The notes: a model not told the origin generated them from the sequence alone. A stretch of 44,126 nt of DNA from an uncultured Bacteroidales bacterium (GCA_902774005.1 CACYGK010000007.1:1-44126), one strand, 5' to 3'; shown: positions 1 through 8,745, counted from the first letter of the stretch. Numbers and translations are program-made.

Positions 1-1
1 G

Positions 2-226
2 AATCATATCACTATGCTGCCACGGACATTCCGTGTGGATTTCCCCGATGAATTGGTGGAAAAACTGGAACTTTGCAAGACGAACGAGGATGTGAAGAAG
101 GTGGGTACGGAGTGGTGCGTAAGGCAGTGCCGCGAACTGAAGGAGCACGGTGTGCCGTGTCTGCATTTCTATACGATGAATGCATCGGCACAGATTGAGG
201 AAATTATGAGTTCAGTTAGGAGTTAG
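2..226 (+). CDS. metF: Methylenetetrahydrofolate reductase, C-terminal end (partial)
   Basis: This is the 3' end of metF; the reading frame is open to the left edge, so the start lies outside the window. The product reduces 5,10-methylenetetrahydrofolate to 5-methyltetrahydrofolate, the methyl donor used by the neighbouring methionine synthase. The visible part (about 74 residues) has the typical MetF C-terminus: a short helix with ELVEKLE, a GTEWCVRQCREL helix and the HGVPCLHFYTMN strand just before the end. The stop lies 8 bases before the metH start, so the two genes form a methionine operon. The last codons (SSVRS) lie in a tandem agttagg repeat, so the extreme C-terminus is repeat-derived. 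Confidence 0.9.
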   Translation, partial: NHITMLPRTFRVDFPDELVEKLELCKTNEDVKKVGTEWCVRQCRELKEHGVPCLHFYTMNASAQIEEIMSSVRS

Positions 227-231
227 GAGTT
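214..231 (+). repeat. 7-bp tandem repeat across the metF stop codon
   Basis: Two and a half copies of agttagg cover the metF stop codon and the gap before metH. The repeat sets the last residues of MetF and sits directly ahead of the metH start, where a ribosome binding site would be expected. It is one of several short tandem repeats at gene boundaries in this window. Confidence 0.6.
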
Positions 232-234
232 TCA

Positions 235-3200
235 ATGAGATTACGCGATAGCATATCAAATAGGGTTTTGTTGCTTGACGGAGCTACCGGTTCGGTGCTG
301 ATGTCGGGCAATAACGATGCATTGTGTCTGACGAATCCGGAGGCGGTGAGGAATCTGCACCGCAGGTATCTGGAGGCGGGTGCTGATATCATCACAACAA
401 ATACTTTCTGTGCGCAGCGTATTTCGCAGAGGGAGTATCATCTAGATGATAAGATCAGGGAGATAAACCGTGCGGGAGCAAGGATTGCCCGTGAGGAGGC
501 TGACAGGATGACGGCTCTCACTCCAGAACAACCGCGATTTGTGCTGGGCGATGTGGGTCCGACGAATAAGATGCTGTCGATGAGTGAGGATGTGAGCCGT
601 CCTGAGGCACGTGCCATTACGTTCGATGAAATGGAGGATAATTACATCGAACAGATTGAGGCTCTGATGGAGGAGGGGGTTGACGGAATTCTGATTGAGA
701 CTATTTTCGATACTCTGAATGCAAAGGCTGCGATTTCAGCTTTCATGCAGGTGAAGGAGCGCATGGGCAGCGACGTGGAACTGCTGCTCAGTATGACGGC
801 AAGCGATTCGAGCGGACGACTGCTCAGCGGACAGACGGTGGAGGCGTTCGTCACTTCGGTGATGCATGCACGACCGCTCAGCGTGGGACTGAACTGCGGA
901 ATGGGTGCGAGCGGTATGATTCCGTATCTGCGCCGTATGGCAGAGGTGGCTCCGTGCTATGTGTCGTGCCACCCCAATGCGGGACTGCCGAATCAGTTCG
1001 GCGAGTATGACGACACTCCCGAGATTATGGGTCGCCAGATTGAACAGATGCTCCGTGAGGGTCTGGTGAATATCGTAGGTGGTTGCTGCGGAACGACTCC
1101 GGAGCATATCATGGAGATGAGGAGGCTGATAGACAAGGGCGCCGTGTCGACAGGTCGAGAGGTCGACAGGTCGATATGTCGAAAAAGATTGACGGCGCCC
1201 TTGTCTATAATGTTAGCCGGTCTTGAGGCGTTCCGCTTTGCCCCGTCGGATTTTATCATGGTGGGTGAGCGTTGTAATGTGGCTGGTTCGCGTAAGTTTC
1301 TCAGACTGATAAACGAGAAGAAGTATGACGAGGCACTGGCGATAGCGCGGAAGCAGGTGGAGGACGGAGCACAGGCTATCGACATAAATATGGATGACGG
1401 TCTGCTGGATGCGAAGGCTGAGATGCGCACGTTCGTGAATCTGCTGATGAGCGATCCTGCCATAAGTCGTGTGCCGTTGATGATTGACTCGAGCCGGTTC
1501 GAGGTGATTGAGGAGGGACTGAAGTGCTGTCAGGGTAAGTGCATCGTGAACAGTATCAGTCTGAAGATGGGTGAGGAGGTGTTCGTAAGGCAGGCTCGCC
1601 GTATCAGACAGTTGGGTGCAGCCGTGATTGTGATGTGTTTTGACGAGGAAGGACAGGCTACCGACTATGAACGTCGTATCGCGATTTGTAAGCGTGCGTA
1701 CGGACTGCTTACGGAGAAGGTGGGGTTTGACGCGACGGACATCATTTTCGACCCGAACGTGCTCACTATTGCTACGGGTATGGATGAGCATGCCAACTAC
1801 GCAAAGGATTTTATCCGTGCAACGCAGTGGATAAGGGAGAACCTGCCCGGAGCAAGGGTGTCGGGAGGATTATCGAACCTGAGTTTTGCGTTCCGCGGAA
1901 ATAACTATATACGTGAGGCTATGCATTCGGTATTCCTTCACTATGCTACGGAGAAGGGTATGGGTATGGCTATCATGAATCCGGCTACGAGGATGGACTA
2001 TGATTCTATCCCCGACGAACTGAAATGCGGTATAGCCGATGTGGTGATGAACAGTGATGCAGGAGCCAGCGAGCGACTCATAGAACTGGCAAAGGGGTAT
2101 GCGGAAAAGAAAGACCCCCTCCAGCTCCCCATGTCTAAGGTGAGTGAAAACTGTTTAAGTGCAGAGGAGCGACTGAGACAGGCTTTGATTGACGGTGGCA
2201 GTACGACACTGGAGGCTGATATCAAGGAACTGATAGGGCGTGGCGACAAGGCAATATATATCATATCGGGACCGCTGATGGACGGCATGAACAGGGTGGG
2301 TGAGTTGTTCGGTGCGGGACAGATGTTCCTGCCACAGGTGGTGAAGACGGCACGTACGATGAAGCAGGCTGTGGATATCCTGCATCCGTATATGATTGAG
2401 GGTGCTGAAAGTCAGGTGGCAAAGGCTGGTAAGATACTTATTGCGACGGTGAAGGGCGATGTGCACGATATAGGTAAGAATATAGTCGTGGTGGTGATGC
2501 AATGTAATAATTTCGAGGTGATAGACCTCGGTGTGATGGTGCCGAAGGAGACGATAATCGAAACTGCCATAAGGGAGAATGTGGATATGGTATGTCTGTC
2601 GGGACTGATTACCCCTTCACTCGAAGAGATGTGTCACGTGGCTGAGGCGATGCAGGAGGCAGGAATGCGGATTCCTATCGTGGTGGGCGGTGCCACTACG
2701 TCGGACGTACATACGGCGGTGAAGATTGCTCCGCTCTACGACGGAAGTGTGTTCCATGTACACGATGCTTCGGAGAATGCTGTGCTGTCGATGAAACTGA
2801 TAGACGAACGCCAAAGGCAAGCGACTATAGAGGAGAACAGACGGGAACAGGAAAGACTGAGGAGCGGGTTTAAGAAGAAGACGGAGCGTACGGAGAGGAC
2901 GGAATGTATGGTGAAATCGGAATTTTCAGAGAAATCGGAGAGACCGGTGCCGCTGTTCCTGGGACAGAGGGTTGTCACTCCGGTATCGATAAACGATGTG
3001 TTGCCGTATTTCAACTGGAAGATGTTCTATCTGCCCTGGAAGGTGAAGGAGGATACGCCACAGGCAAAGGAACTGCGTGAGGATGCAGAGCGTTTCCTGA
3101 ATGAGATAAAGGATAATCCGATTTACGGTATGCGTGCCATTCAGGCTTTCTATCCGGCACGCAGGGTGGAGGATGCCATCAGAATAACGAAGAGTGACTG

Positions 3201-3675
3201 TCCCTGCTGCACGAATAAGCTGGTACACCGACTCTCGTATGTCGATATACCTACTCCGCGACAGCAGTGGGGTGAGCACAGGAGTCTGTGTGACTATGTA
3301 GCAGCCGACGGTGATGATTATGTGGGTATGTTCGCTGCTACGGTGAGCAGGGCGTTTATCGACCGTCTGGAACATCTAAAACAGACACAGGGAGGCAGTG
3401 ATTATGACAGTCTGCTGATGCAGACGATAGGTGACCGTCTGGTGGAGGCTACGAGTGAGTACCTGCACCGTCAGACGGGATGGAAGGGTATACGTCCAGC
3501 CATCGGTTATTCGTCACTGCCTGACCAGCGCAGTATTTTCAGACTCGCCGAAGCGATTGACTTCCAACGCATTGGTATCAGTCTGACGGAGAACGGTGCG
3601 ATGTATCCGCAGGCTTCGGTGTGCGGACTGTATATCGGTAATCCGAAAGCAGATTATTTCCCTATAAATGTATAA
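235..3675 (+). CDS. metH: Cobalamin-dependent methionine synthase
   Basis: Transfers the methyl group of 5-methyltetrahydrofolate to homocysteine through methylcobalamin; cytoplasmic. All four modules are present in 1146 residues: homocysteine domain (about 1-300, zinc ligands in GLNCGMGA and GGCCGTT), pterin domain (about 325-600, starting near VGERCNVAGSRKF), cap and B12 domain (about 650-880, with the DVHDIGKN cobalamin-histidine motif), and the AdoMet reactivation domain (about 920-1146, with RPAIGYSSLPD). It is shorter than the roughly 1227-residue E. coli enzyme. The links between modules are odd: the first is coded by a 17-bp perfect inverted repeat with internal direct repeats, and the B12/reactivation link is coded by tandem 9-bp and 18-bp repeats. 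The reading frame stays open through both. It lies downstream of metF and 4 bases before the preferred esterase start. Confidence 0.97.
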   Translation: MRLRDSISNRVLLLDGATGSVLMSGNNDALCLTNPEAVRNLHRRYLEAGADIITTNTFCAQRISQREYHLDDKIREINRAGARIAREEADRMTALTPEQPRFVLGDVGPTNKMLSMSEDVSRPEARAITFDEMEDNYIEQIEALMEEGVDGILIETIFDTLNAKAAISAFMQVKERMGSDVELLLSMTASDSSGRLLSGQTVEAFVTSVMHARPLSVGLNCGMGASGMIPYLRRMAEVAPCYVSCHPNAGLPNQFGEYDDTPEIMGRQIEQMLREGLVNIVGGCCGTTPEHIMEMRRLIDKGAVSTGREVDRSICRKRLTAPLSIMLAGLEAFRFAPSDFIMVGERCNVAGSRKFLRLINEKKYDEALAIARKQVEDGAQAIDINMDDGLLDAKAEMRTFVNLLMSDPAISRVPLMIDSSRFEVIEEGLKCCQGKCIVNSISLKMGEEVFVRQARRIRQLGAAVIVMCFDEEGQATDYERRIAICKRAYGLLTEKVGFDATDIIFDPNVLTIATGMDEHANYAKDFIRATQWIRENLPGARVSGGLSNLSFAFRGNNYIREAMHSVFLHYATEKGMGMAIMNPATRMDYDSIPDELKCGIADVVMNSDAGASERLIELAKGYAEKKDPLQLPMSKVSENCLSAEERLRQALIDGGSTTLEADIKELIGRGDKAIYIISGPLMDGMNRVGELFGAGQMFLPQVVKTARTMKQAVDILHPYMIEGAESQVAKAGKILIATVKGDVHDIGKNIVVVVMQCNNFEVIDLGVMVPKETIIETAIRENVDMVCLSGLITPSLEEMCHVAEAMQEAGMRIPIVVGGATTSDVHTAVKIAPLYDGSVFHVHDASENAVLSMKLIDERQRQATIEENRREQERLRSGFKKKTERTERTECMVKSEFSEKSERPVPLFLGQRVVTPVSINDVLPYFNWKMFYLPWKVKEDTPQAKELREDAERFLNEIKDNPIYGMRAIQAFYPARRVEDAIRITKSDCPCCTNKLVHRLSYVDIPTPRQQWGEHRSLCDYVAADGDDYVGMFAATVSRAFIDRLEHLKQTQGGSDYDSLLMQTIGDRLVEATSEYLHRQTGWKGIRPAIGYSSLPDQRSIFRLAEAIDFQRIGISLTENGAMYPQASVCGLYIGNPKADYFPINV
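1129..1208 (+). repeat. Palindromic element inside metH (17-bp perfect inverted repeat)
   Basis: Bases 1129-1145 and 1192-1208 are perfect reverse complements (arm atagacaagggcgccgt). The 46 bases between them hold two copies of gtcgacaggtcga at 1146-1158 and 1162-1174, followed by a third partial copy, with a period of 16. The element codes for about 26 residues of the linker between the homocysteine and pterin domains of MetH. Arms, loop and internal repeats look like a small in-frame palindromic insertion, comparable in principle to the palindromic elements known inside Rickettsia proteins. Confidence 0.8.
2881..2939 (+). repeat. Tandem repeats in second MetH linker
   Basis: Copies of acggag at 2881, 2890 and 2899 (the last imperfect) have a period of 9 and code for repeated Thr-Glu-Arg. 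They are followed by two copies of aaatcgga, 18 bases apart at 2914 and 2932, coding for KSE/KSER. The stretch makes the highly charged linker between the B12 and reactivation domains. Confidence 0.65.
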
Positions 3676-3679
3676 TGTT

Positions 3680-5098
3680 ATGAAATTTCTAACTTTTACC
3701 TTTACGCTTTTCACCCTCGCTATTGCGAGTGTGTCGGCACAGAATACCGTACGTAAGTTTACCCTTCCGAATTCGGATGACGGACAGTCGGAAATAACCG
3801 TATATCTGCCGTCGGCAGAGATGGCAGCACAGGCTAACGGACGTGCCATCGTGGACTGTCCGGGCGGTGGTTACAGTCATCTGGCTATGCAGCACGAAGG
3901 ACATGACTGGGCTGAGTTCTACAATGAACAGGGTATTGCGTATGTAGTACTGAAGTACCGTATGCCCGGTGGTGACAGGAATATTCCGCTGGGCGATGCA
4001 TACAGGGCTATCCGCACGGTGAGGGACAGTTGCGAGGTGTGGAACATCAATCCGAATAACGTGGGAATACAGGGTTTCTCAGCCGGAGGTCATCTGGCTT
4101 CTGCCGTATCGACACATGCTCCGATGGATGCACGTCCGAACTTCTCTATTCTGTTCTATCCTGTCATTTCGATGAACGAACGTATCACTCATAAGGGTTC
4201 GTGTGTGGGTTTTCTAGGTGACCAGCGCAGTGATGAGAAGATGGTGCGTGAATGGAGCAGTGACCAGGCTGTACGCCGTAATCTGACTCCTCCTGCTGTC
4301 ATCATTATGACGAACGACGACCGCGTCGTACCACCTGCAACGAACGGTGCGGCTTACTACAGTGCTATGCGCCGTGCAGGAAATGACTGTTCGATGTTCT
4401 GCTATCCTACTGGAGGTCATGGTTTCGGTTTCAGAGACACATGGCGTTATCACAACCTGATGAAGTCTGAGCTGCGTCAGTGGCTGGCAGACTTGAACAT
4501 GCCGAAGAAGTCTGCCATCCGTGTGGCTTGTGTGGGTAACAGTATCACCGACGGCATGGGCATTGATATGTCGGGAGTTTTCTCTTATCCGTCGGTACTG
4601 GGACGCAGACTGGGTGACGGCTATGCCGTGAAGAATTTCGGAGTGAGCGGACGAACGATGTCGAACAGCGGTGACCTGCCATATCAGAATGAACAGGCTT
4701 GGAAGGACTGCCTGGCATGGCAACCGAACGTGGTAGTCATCAAACTGGGTACGAACGATTCGAAGACAGACAACTGGAAGACCGGTAAGGACGATTATAT
4801 TAAGAGTCTGCAGCAGATGGTTGATTCGCTCGATGCACTGCCAACGAAACCGCGTATCATCATCGCTTCACCGATACCTGCATTCCGTGATATCTGGACT
4901 ATTACCGACTCGGTGATTGCGACTGAGGTTGTTCCGCAGTTGGAGAAATACGCGAAGAAAAAGAAACTGCAGTATCTCGACTTGCACAGTCTGTTCAAGA
5001 ATGAGGACGGAAAGCAGATGCAGTCGGACGGCATCCATCCTACGGATAAGGGTGCTGCACAGATAGCCGGATATGTAGCAGAGGCTATCAAGAAATAA
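3680..5098 (+). CDS. Secreted two-domain carbohydrate esterase (alpha/beta hydrolase + SGNH hydrolase)
   Basis: Predicted exported esterase, probably removing acetyl or other acyl groups from plant polysaccharides. A signal peptide (MKFLTFTFTLFTLAIASVSAQ) starts at 3680; an upstream in-frame ATG at 3668 overlaps metH and is less likely. Numbering from the upstream ATG, an alpha/beta hydrolase domain spans about 30-275, with an oxyanion PGGG loop, nucleophile Ser138 in GFSAG, Asp217/218 and His251 in GGHGF. An SGNH/GDSL domain spans about 284-476, with the nucleophile in VGNSITDG, the GVSGRT block, GTND and a final DGIHP dyad. Both catalytic sets look intact, so it is likely bifunctional. It follows metH by 4 bases but has no obvious link to methionine. 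The substrate is not shown by the sequence. Confidence 0.85.
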   Translation: MKFLTFTFTLFTLAIASVSAQNTVRKFTLPNSDDGQSEITVYLPSAEMAAQANGRAIVDCPGGGYSHLAMQHEGHDWAEFYNEQGIAYVVLKYRMPGGDRNIPLGDAYRAIRTVRDSCEVWNINPNNVGIQGFSAGGHLASAVSTHAPMDARPNFSILFYPVISMNERITHKGSCVGFLGDQRSDEKMVREWSSDQAVRRNLTPPAVIIMTNDDRVVPPATNGAAYYSAMRRAGNDCSMFCYPTGGHGFGFRDTWRYHNLMKSELRQWLADLNMPKKSAIRVACVGNSITDGMGIDMSGVFSYPSVLGRRLGDGYAVKNFGVSGRTMSNSGDLPYQNEQAWKDCLAWQPNVVVIKLGTNDSKTDNWKTGKDDYIKSLQQMVDSLDALPTKPRIIIASPIPAFRDIWTITDSVIATEVVPQLEKYAKKKKLQYLDLHSLFKNEDGKQMQSDGIHPTDKGAAQIAGYVAEAIKK

Positions 5099-5130
5099 AA
5101 AAAGCCCTCGCAAGGGGGGCTTTTTTATTT
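5097..5130. terminator. Bidirectional terminator between esterase and rhaM
   Basis: An A-run, gccc, a short loop, gggc and a T-run form a hairpin usable in both directions. It separates the converging two-domain esterase gene (+) and rhaM (-), and overlaps the last bases of both. Confidence 0.8.
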
Positions 5131-5443
5131 AGTCCATGTGGAACATCTCAGGTAGTGGAATGCTGACAGGAGAGTTGTCAGGGTTGGTCTCCATGATGTC
5201 TGCCATGTATGCCCACCACTTCTTGCATGCTTCGGTCTCACCGAGGTCCTGGCTTCCGCCTTCTCCTTCGAGTTCCTGGTATGCAAACAGGATGTTGGTT
5301 TCTTCGTCGAGGTAGATGCTGTAGTTGCGTACTCCGCTCTCAGTGAGCAGACGGCGCAGTTCGGGGAAGAGGTTGGCATGACGGCGCTTGTACTCTTCTG
5401 CGTATCCTGGTTTCAGGAACATTTTAAATGCTTCGCGTTTCAT
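5129..5443 (-). CDS. rhaM: L-rhamnose mutarotase
   Basis: Interconverts alpha and beta anomers of L-rhamnose in the cytoplasm, helping entry into rhamnose catabolism. The 104-residue product has the size and pattern of the RhaM/YiiL family: KREAFKMFLKPGYAEEYKRRH at the start, the NYSIYLDEETNILFAY strand, and a KWWAYMADIMETNPDNSP segment before PLPEMFHMD. It is the last gene of the leftward run. Rhamnose is a backbone sugar of rhamnogalacturonan I, which agrees with the CE12 esterases upstream. No other rhamnose catabolic gene is in the window. Confidence 0.92.
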   Translation of the reverse strand: MKREAFKMFLKPGYAEEYKRRHANLFPELRRLLTESGVRNYSIYLDEETNILFAYQELEGEGGSQDLGETEACKKWWAYMADIMETNPDNSPVSIPLPEMFHMD

Positions 5444-5465
5444 AGTTGTTTTTTGTTTTATAGGT

Positions 5466-5483
5466 TTATTGGGGTTATTGGGC
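5466..5483 (+). repeat. 9-bp tandem repeat (ttattggg[g/c]) between hypE and rhaM
   Basis: Two copies of a 9-bp unit fill part of the 50-base gap between hypE and rhaM. The same unit recurs inside the signal-peptide codons of the pectinesterase gene at 19418-19443, about 14 kb away. Confidence 0.55.
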
Positions 5484-5493
5484 GTTAAGGGTT

Positions 5494-6324
5494 TTATCCT
5501 CCGATAATGGCGGTGAAGCCTGCTGCGGTGAAGGCTGCGGCACAGCGTTGCTGTGTCTCTTCACTCGGTGCTGCAAGTGGGTATCCTTTGGGGTTATACT
5601 TGCTACCCATGCGGATATGCTTGTCCTTACCCACGTCGTGGTAGGGCAGGAGGTTGACTGTGCGGCGCTTCCAACTGAGTGAGGAGAGAAAATCCACGGT
5701 CTGACGGATATTGTTTTCATCGGTGTTTACACCTTCAATCAGTGGTATGCGTATGAAGAAGTCGGCATCCAGTTCGCAGAGCAGACGGATGTTGTCGAGT
5801 ATCTGTTCGTTGCCCACTCCGGTATATTGTCTGTGCAGCTCGCTGTCCATCAGTTTGAGGTCCACGAGCAGGAGTTCGCAGTTGGCTGCTATCTCCCTGA
5901 CAACCTCTGCCGGTGCATAGAGTGTGGTGTCAACGCAGCGGTGCAGTCCGCGACGTCCGAGTTCCTTGAGCAGTTGGAGGGCATCATCGGGATGCATGAG
6001 TGGTTCGCCACCACAAAGGGTTACACCGCCACCGCTGTCCTGCATGATGTCACGTTCTTTCTCGATTTCCTTGATGAGTGCATCGAGAGTCCAGTCTCGA
6101 CCACAAATCTCACGTGCCGTCGTCGGACATTCATCGGCATTATTGCCTACGCATCGCGGACAGTGTATGCATTTGTTCTTATTGAACAGTATCTGGGGTT
6201 CGGTAGTCCACGACTCAGGATTGTGGCACCACACACAGCGTAGCGGACAGCCTTTGAAGAAGATGGTAGTCCGAATGCCTGGACCGTCGTTGATGGCGTA
6301 TCGTTTGATGTCGAAGATTATCAT
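5494..6324 (-). CDS. hypE: Glycyl-radical enzyme activating protein (radical SAM), partner of HypD
   Basis: Radical SAM activase that places the glycyl radical on the adjacent dehydratase. The 276-residue product has the activase start (FDIKRYAINDGPGIRTT), the CxxxCxxC cluster motif at Cys26, Cys30 and Cys33, and a GGEPL motif. The ferredoxin-like insert after it is reduced: Cys52, Cys55, Cys58 and Cys66 make only one further cluster motif, where many GRE activases have two. Its ATG overlaps the hypD stop in an ATGA, so translation is coupled. The symbol follows from the HypD call for the neighbour. Confidence 0.85.
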   Translation of the reverse strand: MIIFDIKRYAINDGPGIRTTIFFKGCPLRCVWCHNPESWTTEPQILFNKNKCIHCPRCVGNNADECPTTAREICGRDWTLDALIKEIEKERDIMQDSGGGVTLCGGEPLMHPDDALQLLKELGRRGLHRCVDTTLYAPAEVVREIAANCELLLVDLKLMDSELHRQYTGVGNEQILDNIRLLCELDADFFIRIPLIEGVNTDENNIRQTVDFLSSLSWKRRTVNLLPYHDVGKDKHIRMGSKYNPKGYPLAAPSEETQQRCAAAFTAAGFTAIIGG

Positions 6325-8720
6325 ACTGCGCTATTTTCGGTACGTGCAATGATTTCGTTCTGGAGTTGTTCAGTCATGTCGTTGAAGTAGTCGGAATAAC
6401 CTGCCACTCTGACCAGAAGGTCTTTATAGAGGTCGGGGTGTTTCTGTGCGTCGCGAAGTGTTTCCGTATCGACGATATTGAACTGGATATGGTGTCCGCC
6501 GAACTTGAAATATGTACGGATGAGACTGGCACATTTCTTTATGTCTTCGTCGCGACGGAAGAGGGCTGGGGTGAAGCGTACGTTGAGCAGTGTGCCGCCA
6601 CTCTTTGTCTGATCCAGTTTGCCGAGTGACTTGACAACAGCTGTAGGTCCGTGGCTGTCGCTACCATGTGCCGGAGAGGTACCGTCGCTGATGGCGAAGT
6701 GTGCAAATCGTCCGTTAGGAGTGGCACCGCATACCGAACCGAAGTAGTTGTGGCAGGTAGTACTGAGCATGTTCAGGTGGGTCTTTCCGCCACGTGTGTT
6801 GGGACGTCCCTCGATAGCATCTACAAGGTCGTCGTAAACCTTCACGGCAATGGTGTCGGCATATTCGTCATCGTTGCCGAAGAACGGTGTGTGGTTGCGG
6901 ATGTACTGGCGCATCTGTTCTTCGCCTTCGAAGTTCCTGGCACATGCATCGAGTATCTGATCCATGGTGTAGCGATGCTCTTCAAAGACATGTTTCTTTA
7001 TCGTTGTGAAGCAGTCGGTGATGGTTCCCAGTCCTGTACATTGTATATATGTAGTGTTGTATCGGGCACCACCGCTGTAGTAGTCCTTGCCTTTCTCGAT
7101 ACAGTCGTCGATATACAGACTGAGGAAGGTGGCAGGAGCATAGAGCGAGAACATACGTTCGATGTAGTTGTTAACTGACAGTTTCAGGTTTACGAAGTAA
7201 ATCATCTGCTTGTGCCATGCGTCGTACAACTGCTGGAACGAAGTGAAGGTACGTGGGTCGCCGGTCTTGAGTCCGAGCTGTTTCTTTGCTATCGGGTCGT
7301 AACCGTTGTTCAGTGTTATCTCCAGTATCTTCGGTGTGTTGAGGTAACCTGTGAGGAGGTATGCCTCCTTGCCGAAGGCTCCCACTTCGATACATCCCGA
7401 ACAACCGCCTTCGCGTGCGTCTTCGATTGACTTGCCTGCACGTGTCATTTCCTTTACGTATGTGTCGGGATTGAATACCGATGGATAACCGTGTCCCTGA
7501 CGAATGACCTTGAGTCCTGCCATGAGGAAGTCGTCGGGTGTATTCTCAGCGATATGGATGGAGAGTCCGGGTTGCAGTTCGTGGAGTTCTTCCTGAATCT
7601 CCAGAATCATATATGAGATGTCGTTCGTGGCACTGTTTCCGTCACGGTCCACTCCACCGATATTGATATTGGTGAAGTCGTTGTAAGTACCCGATTCCAA
7701 TGCCGTCACACCTACTTTCGGAGGTGCAGGCTGGTTGTTGAACTTAATCCACAGACATGAAATCAGTTCCTTTGCCTGTTCGCGGGTAAGTGTGCCTTCC
7801 TCGATACCTTTCTTGTAGAACGGATAGAGGTGCTGATCTATATGTCCCGGATTCATGCTGTCCCATCCGTTCAGTTCGGTAACTGTACCGAGGTGTACGA
7901 ACCAGTACATCTGAATGGCTTCCCAGAGGTCGCGTGGAGCATGTGCCGGAACCCAGTGACATACGCTGACAATCTTCTCCAGTTCTGCCTTGCGCTTGGG
8001 GTCTGACTCTTTCGCTGCCATCTGTTCTGCCAGTTCGGCATGTCGTTCAGCAAAGAGGATGGCTGCATCGCATGATATAGCCATAGCTTCCAGTTCCTGC
8101 TGCTTGTCAGTGGCTTCAGGGTCGTAGATGTAATCGAGTTCGGCGATTTTCTTTTCGATACGTGCTTTCAAGTCGAGCAGTCCGGTGTGGTACATCTTAC
8201 CGTCCATAGCCGTATGACCTGCTGCACGCTGTTCCATGAATTCGGTGAATACTCCTGCATGGTATGCCTCTTCCCATTCTTTCGATACGTGGTTGAAGAT
8301 ACGTTCGCGCTGAGTCTTTCCCTGCCAGTAGGGTATCACTTCCTTCTCGTAAGTGTCGATATCTTCCTGACTGATAAGGTAGCGTTGCAGTTCGCGACTG
8401 TTCAGAGTGTGAAGGTCCTCGACTGAGTGACAGGTCAGTTCGGGGAATGTAGGAACAGCCTTGGGTACCGGTCCGCGTTCTGCTACTATCAGTTCGTCGT
8501 CACCAATATAGATTGTTTTCTTCTTGCATATCTCATAGAAGTTCTTGGCACGGAGTACGGCTACAGGCATAGTGCCGTAGTTCTCTTTATAGAATGCTGT
8601 TTCAATCAGCGCACGTTCGATACTGAGAGTGGTCGGTGTGTCGAAACACTGTTTGCGGAGTCGCTTGATGCGCTCGTTCATTCCTCCCTCGTTTTCGGGA
8701 TTCTTGATTTGGAAATTCAT
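6321..8720 (-). CDS. hypD: Glycyl-radical trans-4-hydroxy-L-proline dehydratase
   Basis: Removes water from trans-4-hydroxy-L-proline to give pyrroline-5-carboxylate, which a P5C reductase can turn into proline; strictly anaerobic, cytoplasmic. The 799-residue product has a C-terminal glycyl-radical loop (RVAGYSDYF, Gly774) and the thiyl Cys443 with Glu445 in SGCIEVGAFGKEA. Compared with the C. difficile HypD structure as I remember it, with a constant offset of 9, the active-site residues all match: His169, Asp287, Ser343, Phe349, Tyr459, Leu652, Thr654, Cys443, Glu445 and Gly774. This separates it from pyruvate formate-lyase, choline TMA-lyase and diol dehydratases. M14 is a possible later start. 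It lies 25 bases after the CE12 gene; no proC is in the window. Confidence 0.9.
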   Translation of the reverse strand: MNFQIKNPENEGGMNERIKRLRKQCFDTPTTLSIERALIETAFYKENYGTMPVAVLRAKNFYEICKKKTIYIGDDELIVAERGPVPKAVPTFPELTCHSVEDLHTLNSRELQRYLISQEDIDTYEKEVIPYWQGKTQRERIFNHVSKEWEEAYHAGVFTEFMEQRAAGHTAMDGKMYHTGLLDLKARIEKKIAELDYIYDPEATDKQQELEAMAISCDAAILFAERHAELAEQMAAKESDPKRKAELEKIVSVCHWVPAHAPRDLWEAIQMYWFVHLGTVTELNGWDSMNPGHIDQHLYPFYKKGIEEGTLTREQAKELISCLWIKFNNQPAPPKVGVTALESGTYNDFTNINIGGVDRDGNSATNDISYMILEIQEELHELQPGLSIHIAENTPDDFLMAGLKVIRQGHGYPSVFNPDTYVKEMTRAGKSIEDAREGGCSGCIEVGAFGKEAYLLTGYLNTPKILEITLNNGYDPIAKKQLGLKTGDPRTFTSFQQLYDAWHKQMIYFVNLKLSVNNYIERMFSLYAPATFLSLYIDDCIEKGKDYYSGGARYNTTYIQCTGLGTITDCFTTIKKHVFEEHRYTMDQILDACARNFEGEEQMRQYIRNHTPFFGNDDEYADTIAVKVYDDLVDAIEGRPNTRGGKTHLNMLSTTCHNYFGSVCGATPNGRFAHFAISDGTSPAHGSDSHGPTAVVKSLGKLDQTKSGGTLLNVRFTPALFRRDEDIKKCASLIRTYFKFGGHHIQFNIVDTETLRDAQKHPDLYKDLLVRVAGYSDYFNDMTEQLQNEIIARTENSAV

Positions 8721-8745
8721 AGTTGACAGTTTATGTTAGTATTTG

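Noticed and set aside
1-234. Riboswitch controlling metF-metH
   Set aside because: The window begins inside metF, so its leader is not visible, and the metF-metH gap is only 8 bases.
6321-8720. Pyruvate formate-lyase or choline TMA-lyase as identity of the glycyl-radical enzyme
   Set aside because: Pyruvate formate-lyase has adjacent active-site cysteines; here there is a single Cys443 followed by Glu445, plus the hydroxyproline-pocket residues.
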